DNA of 64,000 nt, taken from contig NW_026947628.1 in NCBI RefSeq assembly GCF_034190915.1, forward strand, positions 248,001 through 312,000, in the 5' to 3' direction. A program made the position numbers and the translations under genes. Position 1 is the first letter of the stretch, and every line of letters starts with the position of its first letter. The DNA is from Cavia porcellus (lineage: Eukaryota; Chordata; Mammalia; Rodentia; Caviidae). The notes under the pieces are model-generated. The model made no database searches and was not told where the DNA came from. It saw only the letters and a program-made list of their open reading frames with translations. Positions 13,641-27,544 of the stretch are shown here, piece after piece.

Positions 13641-16600
13641 CCCATACAATGCGCACCACCCCGTGATGTTTTTCTCACTCTTAGTAGTGAATGTAATGTA
13701 ACACACATCCATACAATTCGCACCACCCCGTGATGTTTTTCTCACTCCTACTAGTGAATGTAATGTAACACACACCCGTACAATTCGCACCACCCCGTGA
13801 TGTTTTTCTCACTCCTACTAGTGAATGTAATGTAACACACACGCATACAATGCGCACCACCCCGTGATGTTTTTCTCACTCCTGCTAGTGAATGTAATGT
13901 AACACACACCCATACAATGCGCACAACCCCGTGATGTTTTTCTCACTCCTACTAGTGAATCTAATGTAACACACACCCATACAATGCGCACCACCCCGTG
14001 ATGTTTTTCTCACTCCTACTAGTGAATGTAATGTACCACACACCCATACAATGAGCACCACCCCGTGATGTTTTTCTCACTCCTACTAGTGAATATAATC
14101 TAACACACACCCATACAATGCGCACCACCCCGTGATGTTTTTCTCACTCCTACTTGTGAATCTAATGTAACACACACTCATACAATGCGGACCACCCCGC
14201 GATGTTTTTCAGAAACCTATCCTACATTGCCACTGCATGTTCCCTGACCTCCCCATGCTTACCACCCCGTGGTGCTTTTCTCCATCCTACATTGCCACTC
14301 ACTGCCTATGCTAATTCAGACCATCCGATTCACACCACACCGTGATGTTTTTCTCACTCCTACTAGTGAATGTAATGTAACACACACCCATACAATGCGC
14401 ACCACCCCGTGATGTTTTTCTCACTCCTACTAGTGAATATAATGTAACACACACCCATACAATGCGCACCACCCCGTGATGTTTTTCTCACTCCTACTAG
14501 TGAATGTAATCTAACACACACCCACACAATGCACACCACCCCGTGATGTTTTTCTCACTCCTACTAGTGAATGTAATGTAACACACACCCATACAATGCG
14601 CACCACCCCGTGATGTTTTTCTCACTCCTATTAGTGAATGTAATGTAACACACACCCATACAATGCGCACCACCCTGTGATGTTTTTCTCACTCCTACTA
14701 GTGAATCTAATGTAACACACACCCATACAATGCGCACCACCCCGTGATGTTTTTCTCACTGCTAGTAGTGAATGTAATGTAACACACACCCATACAATGC
14801 GAATCACCCCGTGATGTTTTTCTCACTCCTACTAGTGAATCTAATGTAACACACACCCATACAATGCGCACCACCCCGTGATGTTTTTCTCACTCCTACT
14901 AGTGAATCTAATGTAACACACACCCATACAATGCGCACCACCCCGTGATGTTTTTCTCACTCCTACTAGTGAATCTAATGTAACACACACCCATACAATG
15001 CACACCACCCCGCGGTGTTTTTCAGAAACCTATCCTACATTGCCACTGCATTTTCCCTGACCTCCCCATGCTGACCACCCCGCGGTGCTTTTCTCCATCC
15101 TACATTGCCACTCACTGCCTATCCTAATTCAGACCCTCCGATTCACACCACCCCGTGATGTATTTCTCACTCCTACTAGTGAATGTCATGTAACACACAC
15201 CCATACAATGCGCACCACCCCGTGATGTTTTTCTCACTCCTACTAGTGAATGTAATGTAACACACACCCATACAATGCGCACCACCCCGTGATGCTTTTC
15301 TCACTCCTACTAGTGAATGTAATGTAACACACACCCATACAATGCGCACCACCCCGTGATGTTTTTCTCACTCCTACTAGTGAATGTAAGGTAACACACA
15401 GCCATACAATACGCACCACCCCGTGATGTTTTTCTCACTCCTACTAGTGAATCTAATGTAACACACACCCATAAAATGCGCACCACCCCGTGATGTTTTT
15501 CTCACTCCTACTAGTGAATCTAATGTAACACACACCCATACAATGCGCACCACCCCGTGATGTTTTTCTCACTCCTACTAGTGAATCTAATGTAACACAC
15601 ACCCATACAATGCGCACCACCCCGTGATGTTTTTCTCACTCCTACTAGTGAATGTAATGTAACACACACCCATACAATGCGCACCACCCCGTGATGTTTT
15701 TCTCACTCCTACTAGTGAATGTAATGTAACACACACCCATACAATGCGCACCACCCCGTGATGTTTTTCTCACTCCTACTAGTGAATGTAATGTAACACA
15801 CACCCATACAATGCACACCACCCCGTGATGTTTTTCTCACTCCTACTAGTGAATGTAATGTAACACACACCCATACAATGCGCACCACACCGTGATGTTT
15901 TTCTCACTCCTACTAGTGAATCTAATGTAACACACACCCATACAATGCGCACCACCCCGTGATGTTTTTCTCACTCCTACTAGTGAATGTAATGTAACAC
16001 ACACCCATAAAATGCGCACCACACCGTGATGTTTTTCTCACTCCTACTAGTGAATCTAATGTAACACACACCCATACAATGCGCACCACCCCGTGATGTT
16101 TTTCTCACTCCTACTAGTGAATCTAATGTAACACACACCCATACAATGTGCACCACCCCGCGATGTTTTTCAGAAACCTATCCTACATTGCCACTGCATG
16201 TTCCCTGACCTCCCCATGCTGACCACCCCGCGGTGCTTTTCTCCATCCTACATTGCCACTCACTGCCTATCCTAATTCAGACCCTCCGATTCACACCACC
16301 CCGTGATGTTTTTCTCACTCCTACTAGTGAATGTACTATAACACACACCCATACAATGCACACCACCCCGTGACGTTTTTCTCACTCCTACTAATGAATG
16401 TAATGTAACACACACCCATACAATGCGCACCACCCCGCGATGTTTTTCAGAAACCTATCCTACATTGCCACTGCATGTTCCCTGACCTCCCCATGCTGAC
16501 CACCCCGCGGTGCTTTTCTCCATCCTACATTGCCACTCACTGCCTATCCTACTTCAGACACTCCGATTCACACCACCCCGTGATGTTTTTCTCACTGCTA
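13641..16600 (+). repeat. Second copy of the four-dimer unit (2984-bp period)
   Basis: BC dimers start at 14199 (T1), 15012 (T2), 16160 (T3) and 16437 (T4), each exactly 2984 bp after its partner. The downstream part overlaps the start of the 4024-bp block, so the two duplications are nested. Differences from the first copy include ATGCGCCCC near 12296 against ATGCGCACC, and TCCCCGCGATG at 13171 against ACCCCGCGATG. Confidence 0.87.
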
Positions 16601-19600
16601 CTAGTGAATGTAATGTAACACACACCCATACAATGCACATCACCCCGCGATGTTTTTCAGAAACCTATCCTACATTGACACTGCATGTTCCCAGACCTCC
16701 CCATGCTGACCACCCCGCGGTGCTTTTCTCCATCCTACATTGCCACTCACTGCCTATCCTAATTCAGACCCTCCGATTCACACCACCCTGTGATGTTTTT
16801 CTCACTCCTACTAGTGAATGTAATGTAACACACACCCATACAATTCGCACCACCCCGTGATGTTTTTCTCATTCCTACTAGTGAATCTAATGTAACACAC
16901 ACCCATACAATGCGCACCACCCCTTGATGTTTTTCTCACTCCTACTAGTGAATCTAATGTAACACACACCCATACAATGCGCACCACTCCGTGATGTTTT
17001 TCTCATTCCTACTAGTGAATCTAATGTAACACACACCCATACAATGCGCACCACCCCGTGATGTTTTTCTCACTCCTACTTGTGAATCTAATGTAACACA
17101 CACTCATACAATGCGGACCACCCCGCGATGTTTTTCAGAAACCTATGCTACATTGCCACTGCATGTTCCCTGACCTCCCCATGCTTACCACCCCGTGGTG
17201 CTTTTCTCCATCCTACATTGCCACTCACTGCCTATGCTAATTCAGACCATCCGATTCACACCACACCGTGATGTTTTTCTCACTCCTACTAGTGAATGTA
17301 ATGTAACACACACCCATACAATGCGCACCACCCCGTGATGTTTTTCTCACTCCTACTAGTGAATGTAATGTAACACACACCCACACAATGCACACCACCC
17401 CGTGATGTTTTTCTCACTCCTACTAGTGAATGTAATGTAACACACACCCATACAATGCGCACCACCCCGTGATGTTTTTCTCACTCCTATTAGTGAATGT
17501 AATGTAACACACACCCATACAATGCGCACCACCCCGTGATGTTTTTCTCACTCCTACTAGTGAATCTAATGTAACACACACCCATACAATGCGCACCACC
17601 CCGTGATGTTTTTCTCACTCCTAGTAGTGAATGTAATGTAACACACACCCATACAATGCGCATCACCCCGTGATGTTTTTCTCACTCCTACTAGTGAATC
17701 TAATGTAACACACACCCATACAATGCGCACCACCCCGTGATGTTTTTCTCACTCCTACTAGTGAATCTAATGTAACACACACCCATACAATGCGCACCAC
17801 CCCGTGATGTTTTTCTCACTAATACTAGTGAATCTAATGTAACACACACCCATACAATGCACACCACCCCGCGGTGTTTTTCAGAAACCTATCCTACATT
17901 GCCACTGCATTTTCCCTGACCTCCCCATGCTGACCACCCCGCGGTGCTTTTCTCCATCCTACATTGCCACTCACTGCCTATCCTAATTCAGACCCTCCGA
18001 TTCACACCACCCCGTAATGTTTTTCTCACTCCTACTAGTGAATGTCATGTAACACACACCCATACAATGCGCACCACCCCGTGATGTTTTTCTCACTCCT
18101 ACTAGTGAATGTAATGTAACACACACCCATACAATGTGCATCACCCCGTGATGCTTTTCTCACTCCTACTAGTGAATGTAATGTAACACACACCCATACA
18201 ATGCGCACCACCCCGTGATGTTTTTCTCACTCCTACTAGTGAATGTAAGGTAACACACAGCCATACAATACGCACCACCCCGTGATGTTTTTCTCACTCC
18301 TACTAGTGAATCTAATGTAACACACACCCATACAATGCGCACCACCCCGTGATGTTTTTCTCACTCCTACTAGTGAATCTAATGTAACACACACCCATAC
18401 AATGCGCACCACCCCGTGATGTTTTTCTCACTCCTACTAGTGAATCTAATGTAACACACACCCATACAATGCGCACCACCCCGTGATGTTTTTCTCACTC
18501 CTACTAGTGAATGTAATGTAACACACACCCATACAATGCGCACCACCCCGTGATGTTTTTCTCACTCCTACTAGTGAATGTAATGTAACACACACCCATA
18601 CAATGCGCACCACCCCGTGATGTTTTTCTCACTCCTACTAGTGAATGTAATGTAACACACACCCATACAATGCGCACCACCCCGTGATGTTTTTCTCACT
18701 CCTACTAGTGAATGTAATGTAACACACACCCATACAATGCGCACCACAGCGTGATGTTTTTCTCACTCCTACTAGTGAATCTAATGTAACACACACCCAT
18801 ACAATGCGCACCACCCCGTGATGTTTTTCTCACTCCTACTAGTGAATGTAATGTAACACACACCCATACAATGCGCACCACCCCGTGATGTTTTTCTCAC
18901 TCCTACTAGTGAATCTAATGTAACACACACCCATACAATGCTACCACCCCGTGATGTTTTTCTCACTCCTACTAGTGAATCTAATGTAACACACACCCAT
19001 ACAATGCGCACCACCCCGCGATGTTTTTCAGAAACCTATCCTACATTGCCACTGCATGTTCCCTGACCTCCCCATGCTGACCACCCCGCGGTGCTTTTCT
19101 CCATCCTACATTGCCACTCACTGCCTATCCTAATTCAGACCCTCCGATTCACACCACCCCGTAATGTTTTTCTCACTCCTATTAGTGAATGTACTATAAC
19201 ACACACCCATACAATGCACACCACCCCGTGACGTTTTTCTCACTCCTACTAGTGAATGTAATGTAACACACACCCATACAATGCGCACCACCCCGCGATG
19301 TTTTTCAGAAACCTATCCTACATTGCCACTGTATGTTCCCTGACCTCCCCATGCTGACCACCCCGCGGTGCTTTTCTCCATCCTACATTGCCACTCACTG
19401 CCTATCCTAATTCAGACCCTCCGATTCACACCACCCCGTGATGTTTTTCTCACTGCTACTAGTGAATGTAATGTAACACACACCCATACAATGCGCATCA
19501 CCCCGCGATGTTTTTCAGAAACCTATCCTACATTGACACTGCATGTTCCCAGACCTCCCCATGCTGACCACCCCGCGGTGCTTTTCTACATCCTACATTG

Positions 19601-19772
19601 CCACTCACTGCCTATCCTAATTCAGACCCTCCGATTCACACCACACCGTGATGTTTTTCTCACTCCTACTAGTGAATGTAATGTAACACACACCCATACA
19701 ATTCGCACCACCCCGTGATGCTTTTCTCATTCCTACTAGTGAATGTAATGTAACACACACCCATACAATGCG
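15750..19772 (+). repeat. First copy of a 4024-bp tandem block
   Basis: BC dimers start at 16160 (T3), 16437 (T4), 16647 (T5), 17125 (T1), 17871 (T2), 19018 (T3), 19295 (T4) and 19505 (T5), separated by 2, 1, 5, 9, 15, 2 and 1 A monomers. T5 dimers are marked by ACATTGACACTGCATG and TTCCCAGACC and always lie one A after T4. The A near 18938 has ATGCTACC, a 1-bp deletion, which is why the 15-monomer run measures 1004 rather than 1005 bp. The T3 to T3 distance of 2858 bp is the five-dimer unit. Confidence 0.9.
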
Positions 19773-22700
19773 CACCACCCCGTGATGTTTTTCTCACTCC
19801 TACTAGTGAATGTAATGTAACACACACCCATACAATGCACACCACCCCGTGATGTTTTTCTCACTCCTACTAGTGAATGTAATGTAACACACACCCATAC
19901 AATGCGCACCACACCGTGATGTTTTTCTCACTCCTACTAGTGAATCTAATGTAACACACACCCATACAATGCGCACCACCCCGTGATGTTTTTCTCACTC
20001 CTACTAGTGAATGTAATGTAACACACACCCATAAAATGCGCACCACCCCGTGATGTTTTTCTCACTCCTACTAGTGAATCTAATGTAACACACACCCATA
20101 CAATGCGCACCACCCCGTGATGTTTTTCTCACTCCTACTAGTGAATCTAATGTAACACACACCCATACAATGTGCACCACCCCGCGATGTTTTTCAGAAA
20201 CCTATCCTACATTGCCACTGCATGTTCCCTGACCTCCCCATGCTGACCACCCCGCGGTGCTTTTCTCCATCCTACATTGCCACTCACTGCCTATCCTAAT
20301 TCAGACCCTCCGATTCACACCACCCCGTGATGTTTTTCTCACTCCTACTAGTGAATGTACTATAACACACACCCATACAATGCACACCACCCCGTGACGT
20401 TTTTCTCACTCCTACTAATGAATGTAATGTAACACACACCCATACAATGCGCACCACCCCGCGATGTTTTTCAGAAACCTATCCTACATTGCCACTGCAT
20501 GTTCCCTGACCTCCCCATGCTGACCACCCCGCGGTGCTTTTCTCCATCCTACATTGCCACTCACTGCCTATCCTACTTCAGACACTCCGATTCACACCAC
20601 CCCGTGATGTTTTTCTCACTGCTACTAGTGAATGTAATGTAACACACACCCATACAATGCACATCACCCCGCGATGTTTTTCAGAAACCTATCCTACATT
20701 GACACTGCATGTTCCCAGACCTCCCCATGCTGACCACCCCGCGGTGCTTTTCTCCATCCTACATTGCCACTCACTGCCTATCCTAATTCAGACCCTCCGA
20801 TTCACACCACCCTGTGATGTTTTTCTCACTCCTACTAGTGAATGTAATGTAACACACACCCATACAATTCGCACCACCCCGTGATGTTTTTCTCATTCCT
20901 ACTAGTGAATCTAATGTAACACACACCCATACAATGCGCACCACCCCTTGATGTTTTTCTCACTCCTACTAGTGAATCTAATGTAACACACACCCATACA
21001 ATGCGCACCACTCCGTGATGTTTTTCTCATTCCTACTAGTGAATCTAATGTAACACACACCCATACAATGCGCACCACCCCGTGATGTTTTTCTCACTCC
21101 TACTTGTGAATCTAATGTAACACACACTCATACAATGCGGACCACCCCGCGATGTTTTTCAGAAACCTATGCTACATTGCCACTGCATGTTCCCTGACCT
21201 CCCCATGCTTACCACCCCGTGGTGCTTTTCTCCATCCTACATTGCCACTCACTGCCTATGCTAATTCAGACCATCCGATTCACACCACACCGTGATGTTT
21301 TTCTCACTCCTACTAGTGAATGTAATGTAACACACACCCATACAATGCGCACCACCCCGTGATGTTTTTCTCACTCCTACTAGTGAATGTAATGTAACAC
21401 ACACCCACACAATGCACACCACCCCGTGATGTTTTTCTCACTCCTACTAGTGAATGTAATGTAACACACACCCATACAATGCGCACCACCCCGTGATGTT
21501 TTTCTCACTCCTATTAGTGAATGTAATGTAACACACACCCATACAATGCGCACCACCCCGTGATGTTTTTCTCACTCCTACTAGTGAATCTAATGTAACA
21601 CACACCCATACAATGCGCACCACCCCGTGATGTTTTTCTCACTCCTAGTAGTGAATGTAATGTAACACACACCCATACAATGCGCATCACCCCGTGATGT
21701 TTTTCTCACTCCTACTAGTGAATCTAATGTAACACACACCCATACAATGCGCACCACCCCGTGATGTTTTTCTCACTCCTACTAGTGAATCTAATGTAAC
21801 ACACACCCATACAATGCGCACCACCCCGTGATGTTTTTCTCACTAATACTAGTGAATCTAATGTAACACACACCCATACAATGCACACCACCCCGCGGTG
21901 TTTTTCAGAAACCTATCCTACATTGCCACTGCATTTTCCCTGACCTCCCCATGCTGACCACCCCGCGGTGCTTTTCTCCATCCTACATTGCCACTCACTG
22001 CCTATCCTAATTCAGACCCTCCGATTCACACCACCCCGTAATGTTTTTCTCACTCCTACTAGTGAATGTCATGTAACACACACCCATACAATGCGCACCA
22101 CCCCGTGATGTTTTTCTCACTCCTACTAGTGAATGTAATGTAACACACACCCATACAATGTGCATCACCCCGTGATGCTTTTCTCACTCCTACTAGTGAA
22201 TGTAATGTAACACACACCCATACAATGCGCACCACCCCGTGATGTTTTTCTCACTCCTACTAGTGAATGTAAGGTAACACACAGCCATACAATACGCACC
22301 ACCCCGTGATGTTTTTCTCACTCCTACTAGTGAATCTAATGTAACACACACCCATACAATGCGCACCACCCCGTGATGTTTTTCTCACTCCTACTAGTGA
22401 ATCTAATGTAACACACACCCATACAATGCGCACCACCCCGTGATGTTTTTCTCACTCCTACTAGTGAATCTAATGTAACACACACCCATACAATGCGCAC
22501 CACCCCGTGATGTTTTTCTCACTCCTACTAGTGAATGTAATGTAACACACACCCATACAATGCGCACCACCCCGTGATGTTTTTCTCACTCCTACTAGTG
22601 AATGTAATGTAACACACACCCATACAATGCGCACCACCCCGTGATGTTTTTCTCACTCCTACTAGTGAATGTAATGTAACACACACCCATACAATGCGCA

Positions 22701-23797
22701 CCACCCCGTGATGTTTTTCTCACTCCTACTAGTGAATGTAATGTAACACACACCCATACAATGCGCACCACAGCGTGATGTTTTTCTCACTCCTACTAGT
22801 GAATCTAATGTAACACACACCCATACAATGCGCACCACCCCGTGATGTTTTTCTCACTCCTACTAGTGAATGTAATGTAACACACACCCATACAATGCGC
22901 ACCACCCCGTGATGTTTTTCTCACTCCTACTAGTGAATCTAATGTAACACACACCCATACAATGCTACCACCCCGTGATGTTTTTCTCACTCCTACTAGT
23001 GAATCTAATGTAACACACACCCATACAATGCGCACCACCCCGCGATGTTTTTCAGAAACCTATCCTACATTGCCACTGCATGTTCCCTGACCTCCCCATG
23101 CTGACCACCCCGCGGTGCTTTTCTCCATCCTACATTGCCACTCACTGCCTATCCTAATTCAGACCCTCCGATTCACACCACCCCGTAATGTTTTTCTCAC
23201 TCCTATTAGTGAATGTACTATAACACACACCCATACAATGCACACCACCCCGTGACGTTTTTCTCACTCCTACTAGTGAATGTAATGTAACACACACCCA
23301 TACAATGCGCACCACCCCGCGATGTTTTTCAGAAACCTATCCTACATTGCCACTGTATGTTCCCTGACCTCCCCATGCTGACCACCCCGCGGTGCTTTTC
23401 TCCATCCTACATTGCCACTCACTGCCTATCCTAATTCAGACCCTCCGATTCACACCACCCCGTGATGTTTTTCTCACTGCTACTAGTGAATGTAATGTAA
23501 CACACACCCATACAATGCGCATCACCCCGCGATGTTTTTCAGAAACCTATCCTACATTGACACTGCATGTTCCCAGACCTCCCCATGCTGACCACCCCGC
23601 GGTGCTTTTCTACATCCTACATTGCCACTCACTGCCTATCCTAATTCAGACCCTCCGATTCACACCACACCGTGATGTTTTTCTCACTCCTACTAGTGAA
23701 TGTAATGTAACACACACCCATACAATTCGCACCACCCCGTGATGCTTTTCTCATTCCTACTAGTGAATGTAATGTAACACACACCCATACAATGCGC
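19773..23797 (+). repeat. Second copy of the 4024-bp tandem block
   Basis: BC dimers start at 20184, 20461, 20671, 21149, 21895, 23042, 23319 and 23529, each exactly 4024 bp after its partner. Rare states such as CTCACTAATACTAG, ATGCTACC (22962) and CACAGCGTGATG are shared. I saw only one clear difference in the flank, ACCACACCGTG at about 16021 against ACCACCCCGTG at about 20045. Similarity ends near 23.80 kb, where GCGCACCACCCCTTG replaces GCGCACCACCCCGTG. Confidence 0.9.
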
Positions 23798-25565
23798 ACC
23801 ACCCCTTGATGTTTTTCTCACTCCTACTAGTGAATCTAATGTAACACACACCCATACAATGCGCACCACTCCGTGATGTTTTTCTCATTCCTACTAGTGA
23901 ATCTAATGTAACACACACCCATACAATGCACACCACCCCGCGGTGTTTTTCAGAAACCTATCCTACATTGCCACTGCATGTTCCCTGACCTCCCCATGCT
24001 GACCACCCCGCGGTGCTTTTCTCCATCCTACATTGCCACTCACTGCCTATCTTAATTCAGACCCTCCGATTCACACCACCCCGTGATGTTTTTCTCACTC
24101 CTACTAGTGAATCTAATGTAACACACACCCATACAATGCGCACCACACCGTGATGTTTTTCTCACTGCTAGTAGTGAATGTAATGTAACACACACCCATA
24201 CAATGCGCATCACCCCGTGATGTTTTTCTCACTCCTACTAGTGAATCTAATGTAACACACACCCATACAATGCGCACCACCCCGTGATGTTTTTCTCACT
24301 CCTACTAGTGAATCTAATGTAACACACACCCATACAATGCGCACCACCCCGTGATGTTTTTCTCACTCCTACTAGTGAATCTAATGTAACACACACCCAT
24401 ACAATGCACACCACCCCGCGGTGTTTTTCAGAAACCTATCCTACATTGCCACTGCATTTTCCCTGACCTCCCCATGCTGACCACCCCGCGGTGCTTTTCT
24501 CCATCCTACATTGCCACTCACTGCCTATCCTAATTCAGACCCTCCGATTCACACCACCCCGTGATGTATTTCTCACTCCTACTAGTGAATGTCATGTAAC
24601 ACACACCCACACAATGCGCACCACCCCGTGATGTTTTTCTCACTCCTACTAGTGAATGTAATGTAACACACACCCATACAATGCGCACCACCCCGTGATG
24701 CTTTTCTCACTCCTACTAGTGAATGTAATGTAACACACACCCATACAATGCGCACCACCCCGTGATGTTTTTCTCACTCCTACTAGTGAATGTAAGGTAA
24801 CACACAGCCATACAATACGCACCACCCCGTGATGTTTTTCTCACTCCTACTAGTGAATCTAATGTAACACACACCCATAAAATGCGCACCACCCCGTGAT
24901 GTTTTTCTCACTCCTACTAGTGAATCTAATGTAACACACACCCATACAATGCGCACCACCCCGTGATGTTTTTCTCACTCCTACTAGTGAATCTAATGTA
25001 ACACACACCCATACAATGCGCACCACCCCGTGATGTTTTTCTCACTCCTACTAGTGAATGTAATGTAACACACACCCATACAATGCGCACCACCCCGTGA
25101 TGTTTTTCTCACTCCTACTAGTGAATGTAATGTAACACACACCCATACAATGCGCACCACCCCGTGATGTTTTTCTCACTCCTACTAGTGTATGTAATGT
25201 AACACACACCCATACAATGCACACCACCCCGTGATGTTTTTCTCACTCCTACTAGTGAATGTAATGTAACACACACCCATACAATGCGCACCACACCATG
25301 ATGTTTTTCTCACTCCTACTAGTGAATCTAATGTAACACACACCCATACAATGCGCACCACCCCGTGATGTTTTTCTCACTCCTACTAGTGAATGTAATG
25401 TAACACACACCCATAAAATGCGCACCACCCCGTGATGTTTTTCTCACTCCTACTAGTGAATCTAATGTAACACACACCCATACAATGCGCACCACCCCGT
25501 GATGTTTTTCTCACTCCTACTAGTGAATCTAATGTAACACACACCCATACAATGTGCACCACCCC

Positions 25566-25635
25566 GCGATGTTTTTCAGAAACCTATCCTACATTGCCAC
25601 TGCATGTTCCCTGACCTCCCCATGCTGACCACCCC
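25566..25635 (+). repeat. Reference copy of the 70-bp B monomer
   Basis: B begins GCGATGTTTTTCAGAAACC, continues with TATCCTACATTGCCACTG, then CATGTTCCCTGACC, and ends CATGCTGACCACCCC. It shares the first 11 bases (one C/T difference) and the last 8 with A, plus the TCCTAC word, which sits 5 bp later than in A. Between copies it varies mainly in the start (GCGATG or GCGGTG) and in the middle (GCATGTTCCC, GCATTTTCCC, GCACTTTCCC, GTATGTTCCC, ACAGCATGTT, GACACTGCATG). In all 87 cases it is followed immediately by C. Confidence 0.93.
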
Positions 25636-25708
25636 GCGGTGCTTTTCTCCATCCTACATTGCCACTCACTGCCTATCCTAATTCAGACCCTCCGATTCAC
25701 ACCACCCC
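25636..25708 (+). repeat. Reference copy of the 73-bp C monomer
   Basis: C begins GCGGTGCTTTTCTCCATCC, continues with TACATTGCCACTCACTGCC, then TATCCTAATTCAGACC and CTCCGATTCACACCACCCC. TCCTAC falls at bases 17-22, the same position as in A, while ATCCTACATTGCCACT is shared with B. This makes C look like a bridge between A and B. Diagnostic variants are a GTGGTG start with GACCATCCG (type T1), CTATCTTAATTC (T6), CCTACTTCAG (some T4) and a CCCCTCGGTG junction (T7). It is always followed by an A monomer. Confidence 0.93.
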
Positions 25709-27401
25709 GTGATGTTTTTCTCACTCCTACTAGTGAATGTACTATAACACACACCCATACAATGCACAACACCCCGTGACGTTTTTCTCACTCCTACTAG
25801 TGAATGTAATGTAACACACACCCATACAATGCGCACCACCCCGCGATGTTTTTCAGAAACCTATCCTACATTGCCACTGCATGTTCCCTGACCTCCCCAT
25901 GCTGACCACCCCGCGGTGCTTTTCTCCATCCTACATTGCCACTCACTGCCTATCCTACTTCAGACCCTCCGATTCACACCACCCCGTGATGTTTTTCTCA
26001 CTGCTACTAGTGAATGTAATGTAACACACACCCATACAATGCGCACCACCCCGTGATGTTTTTCTCACTCTTAGTAGTGAATGTAATGTAACACACATCC
26101 ATACAATTCGCACCACCCCGTGATGTTTTTCTCACTCCTACTAGTGAATGTAATGTAACACACACCCGTACAATTCGCACCACCCCGTGATGTTTTTCTC
26201 ACTCCTACTAGTGAATGTAATGTAACACACACGCATACAATGCGCACCACCCCGTGATGTTTTTCTCACTCCTGCTAGGGAATGTAATGTAACACACACC
26301 CATACAATGCGCACAACCCCGTGATGTTTTTCTCACTCCTACTAGTGAATCTAATGTAACACACACCCATACAATGCGCACCACCCCGTGATGTTTTTCT
26401 CACTCCTACTAGTGAATGTAATGTACCACACACCCATACAATGAGCACCACCCCGTGATGTTTTTCTCACTCCTACTAGTGAATATAATCTAACACACAC
26501 CCATACAATGCGCACCACCCCGTGATGTTTTTCTCACTCCTACTTGTGAATCTAATGTAACACACACTCATACAATGCGGACCACCCCGCGATGTTTTTC
26601 AGAAACCTATCCTACATTGCCACTGCATGTTCCCTGACCTCCCCATGCTTACCACCCCGTGGTGCTTTTCTCCATCCTACATTGCCACTCACTGCCTATG
26701 CTAATTCAGACCATCCGATTCACACCACACCGTGATGTTTTTCTCACTCCTACTAGTGAATGTAATGTAACACACACCCATACAATGCGCACCACCCCGT
26801 GATGTTTTTCTCACTCCTACTAGTGAATATAATGTAACACACACCCATACAATGCGCACCACCCCGTGATGTTTTTCTCACTCCTACTAGTGAATGTAAT
26901 CTAACACACACCCACACAATGCACACCACCCCGTGATGTTTTTCTCACTCCTACTAGTGAATGTAATGTAACACACACCCATACAATGCGCACCACCCCG
27001 TGATGTTTTTCTCACTCCTATTAGTGAATGTAATGTAACACACACCCATACAATGCGCACCACCCCGTGATGTTTTTCTCACTCCTACTAGTGAATCTAA
27101 TGTAACACACACCCATACAATGCGCACCACCCCGTGATGTTTTTCTCACTGCTAGTAGTGAATGTAATGTAACACACACCCATACAATGCGCATCACCCC
27201 GTGATGTTTTTCTCACTCCTACTAGTGAATCTAATGTAACACACACCCATACAATGCGCACCACCCCGTGATGTTTTTCTCACTCCTACTAGTGAATCTA
27301 ATGTAACACACACCCATACAATGCGCACCACCCCGTGATGTTTTTCTCACTCCTACTAGTGAATCTAATGTAACACACACCCATACAATGTGCACCACCC
27401 C

Positions 27402-27544
27402 GCGATGTTTTTCAGAAACCTATCCTACATTGCCACTGCATGTTCCCTGACCTCCCCATGCTGACCACCCCGCGGTGCTTTTCTCCATCCTACATTGCCA
27501 CTCACTGCCTATCCTACTTCAGACCCTCCGATTCACACCACCCC
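27402..27544 (+). repeat. Hybrid T3/T4 BC dimer at a block junction
   Basis: Upstream flank ATGTGCACC with a GCGATG start matches the context of T3 dimers such as 16160. The C half has CCTACTTCAG and is followed by CTCACTGCTACTAG, as in T4 dimers such as 16437. To the left the array follows the 12390-offset copy; to the right it follows the 4024-bp block (offset 10965 from 16437). The exchange point therefore lies in or just before this dimer. Confidence 0.75.

Larger units (their letters stand above)
23798..27401 (+). repeat. Mosaic section: T6 dimer, then a copy of the 11.7-15.0 kb block
   Basis: BC dimers start at 23940, 24418, 25566, 25843 and 26589, with 5, 15, 2 and 9 A monomers between them and 10 A before 27402. 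The 23940 dimer is the first T6 in the window (C contains CTATCTTAATTC). From CTCACTGCTAGTAGTG (24161) to about 27.37 kb the sequence aligns with 11771 to about 14.98 kb at a constant offset of 12390, so a section 12 kb upstream has been copied or retained here. Confidence 0.85.
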
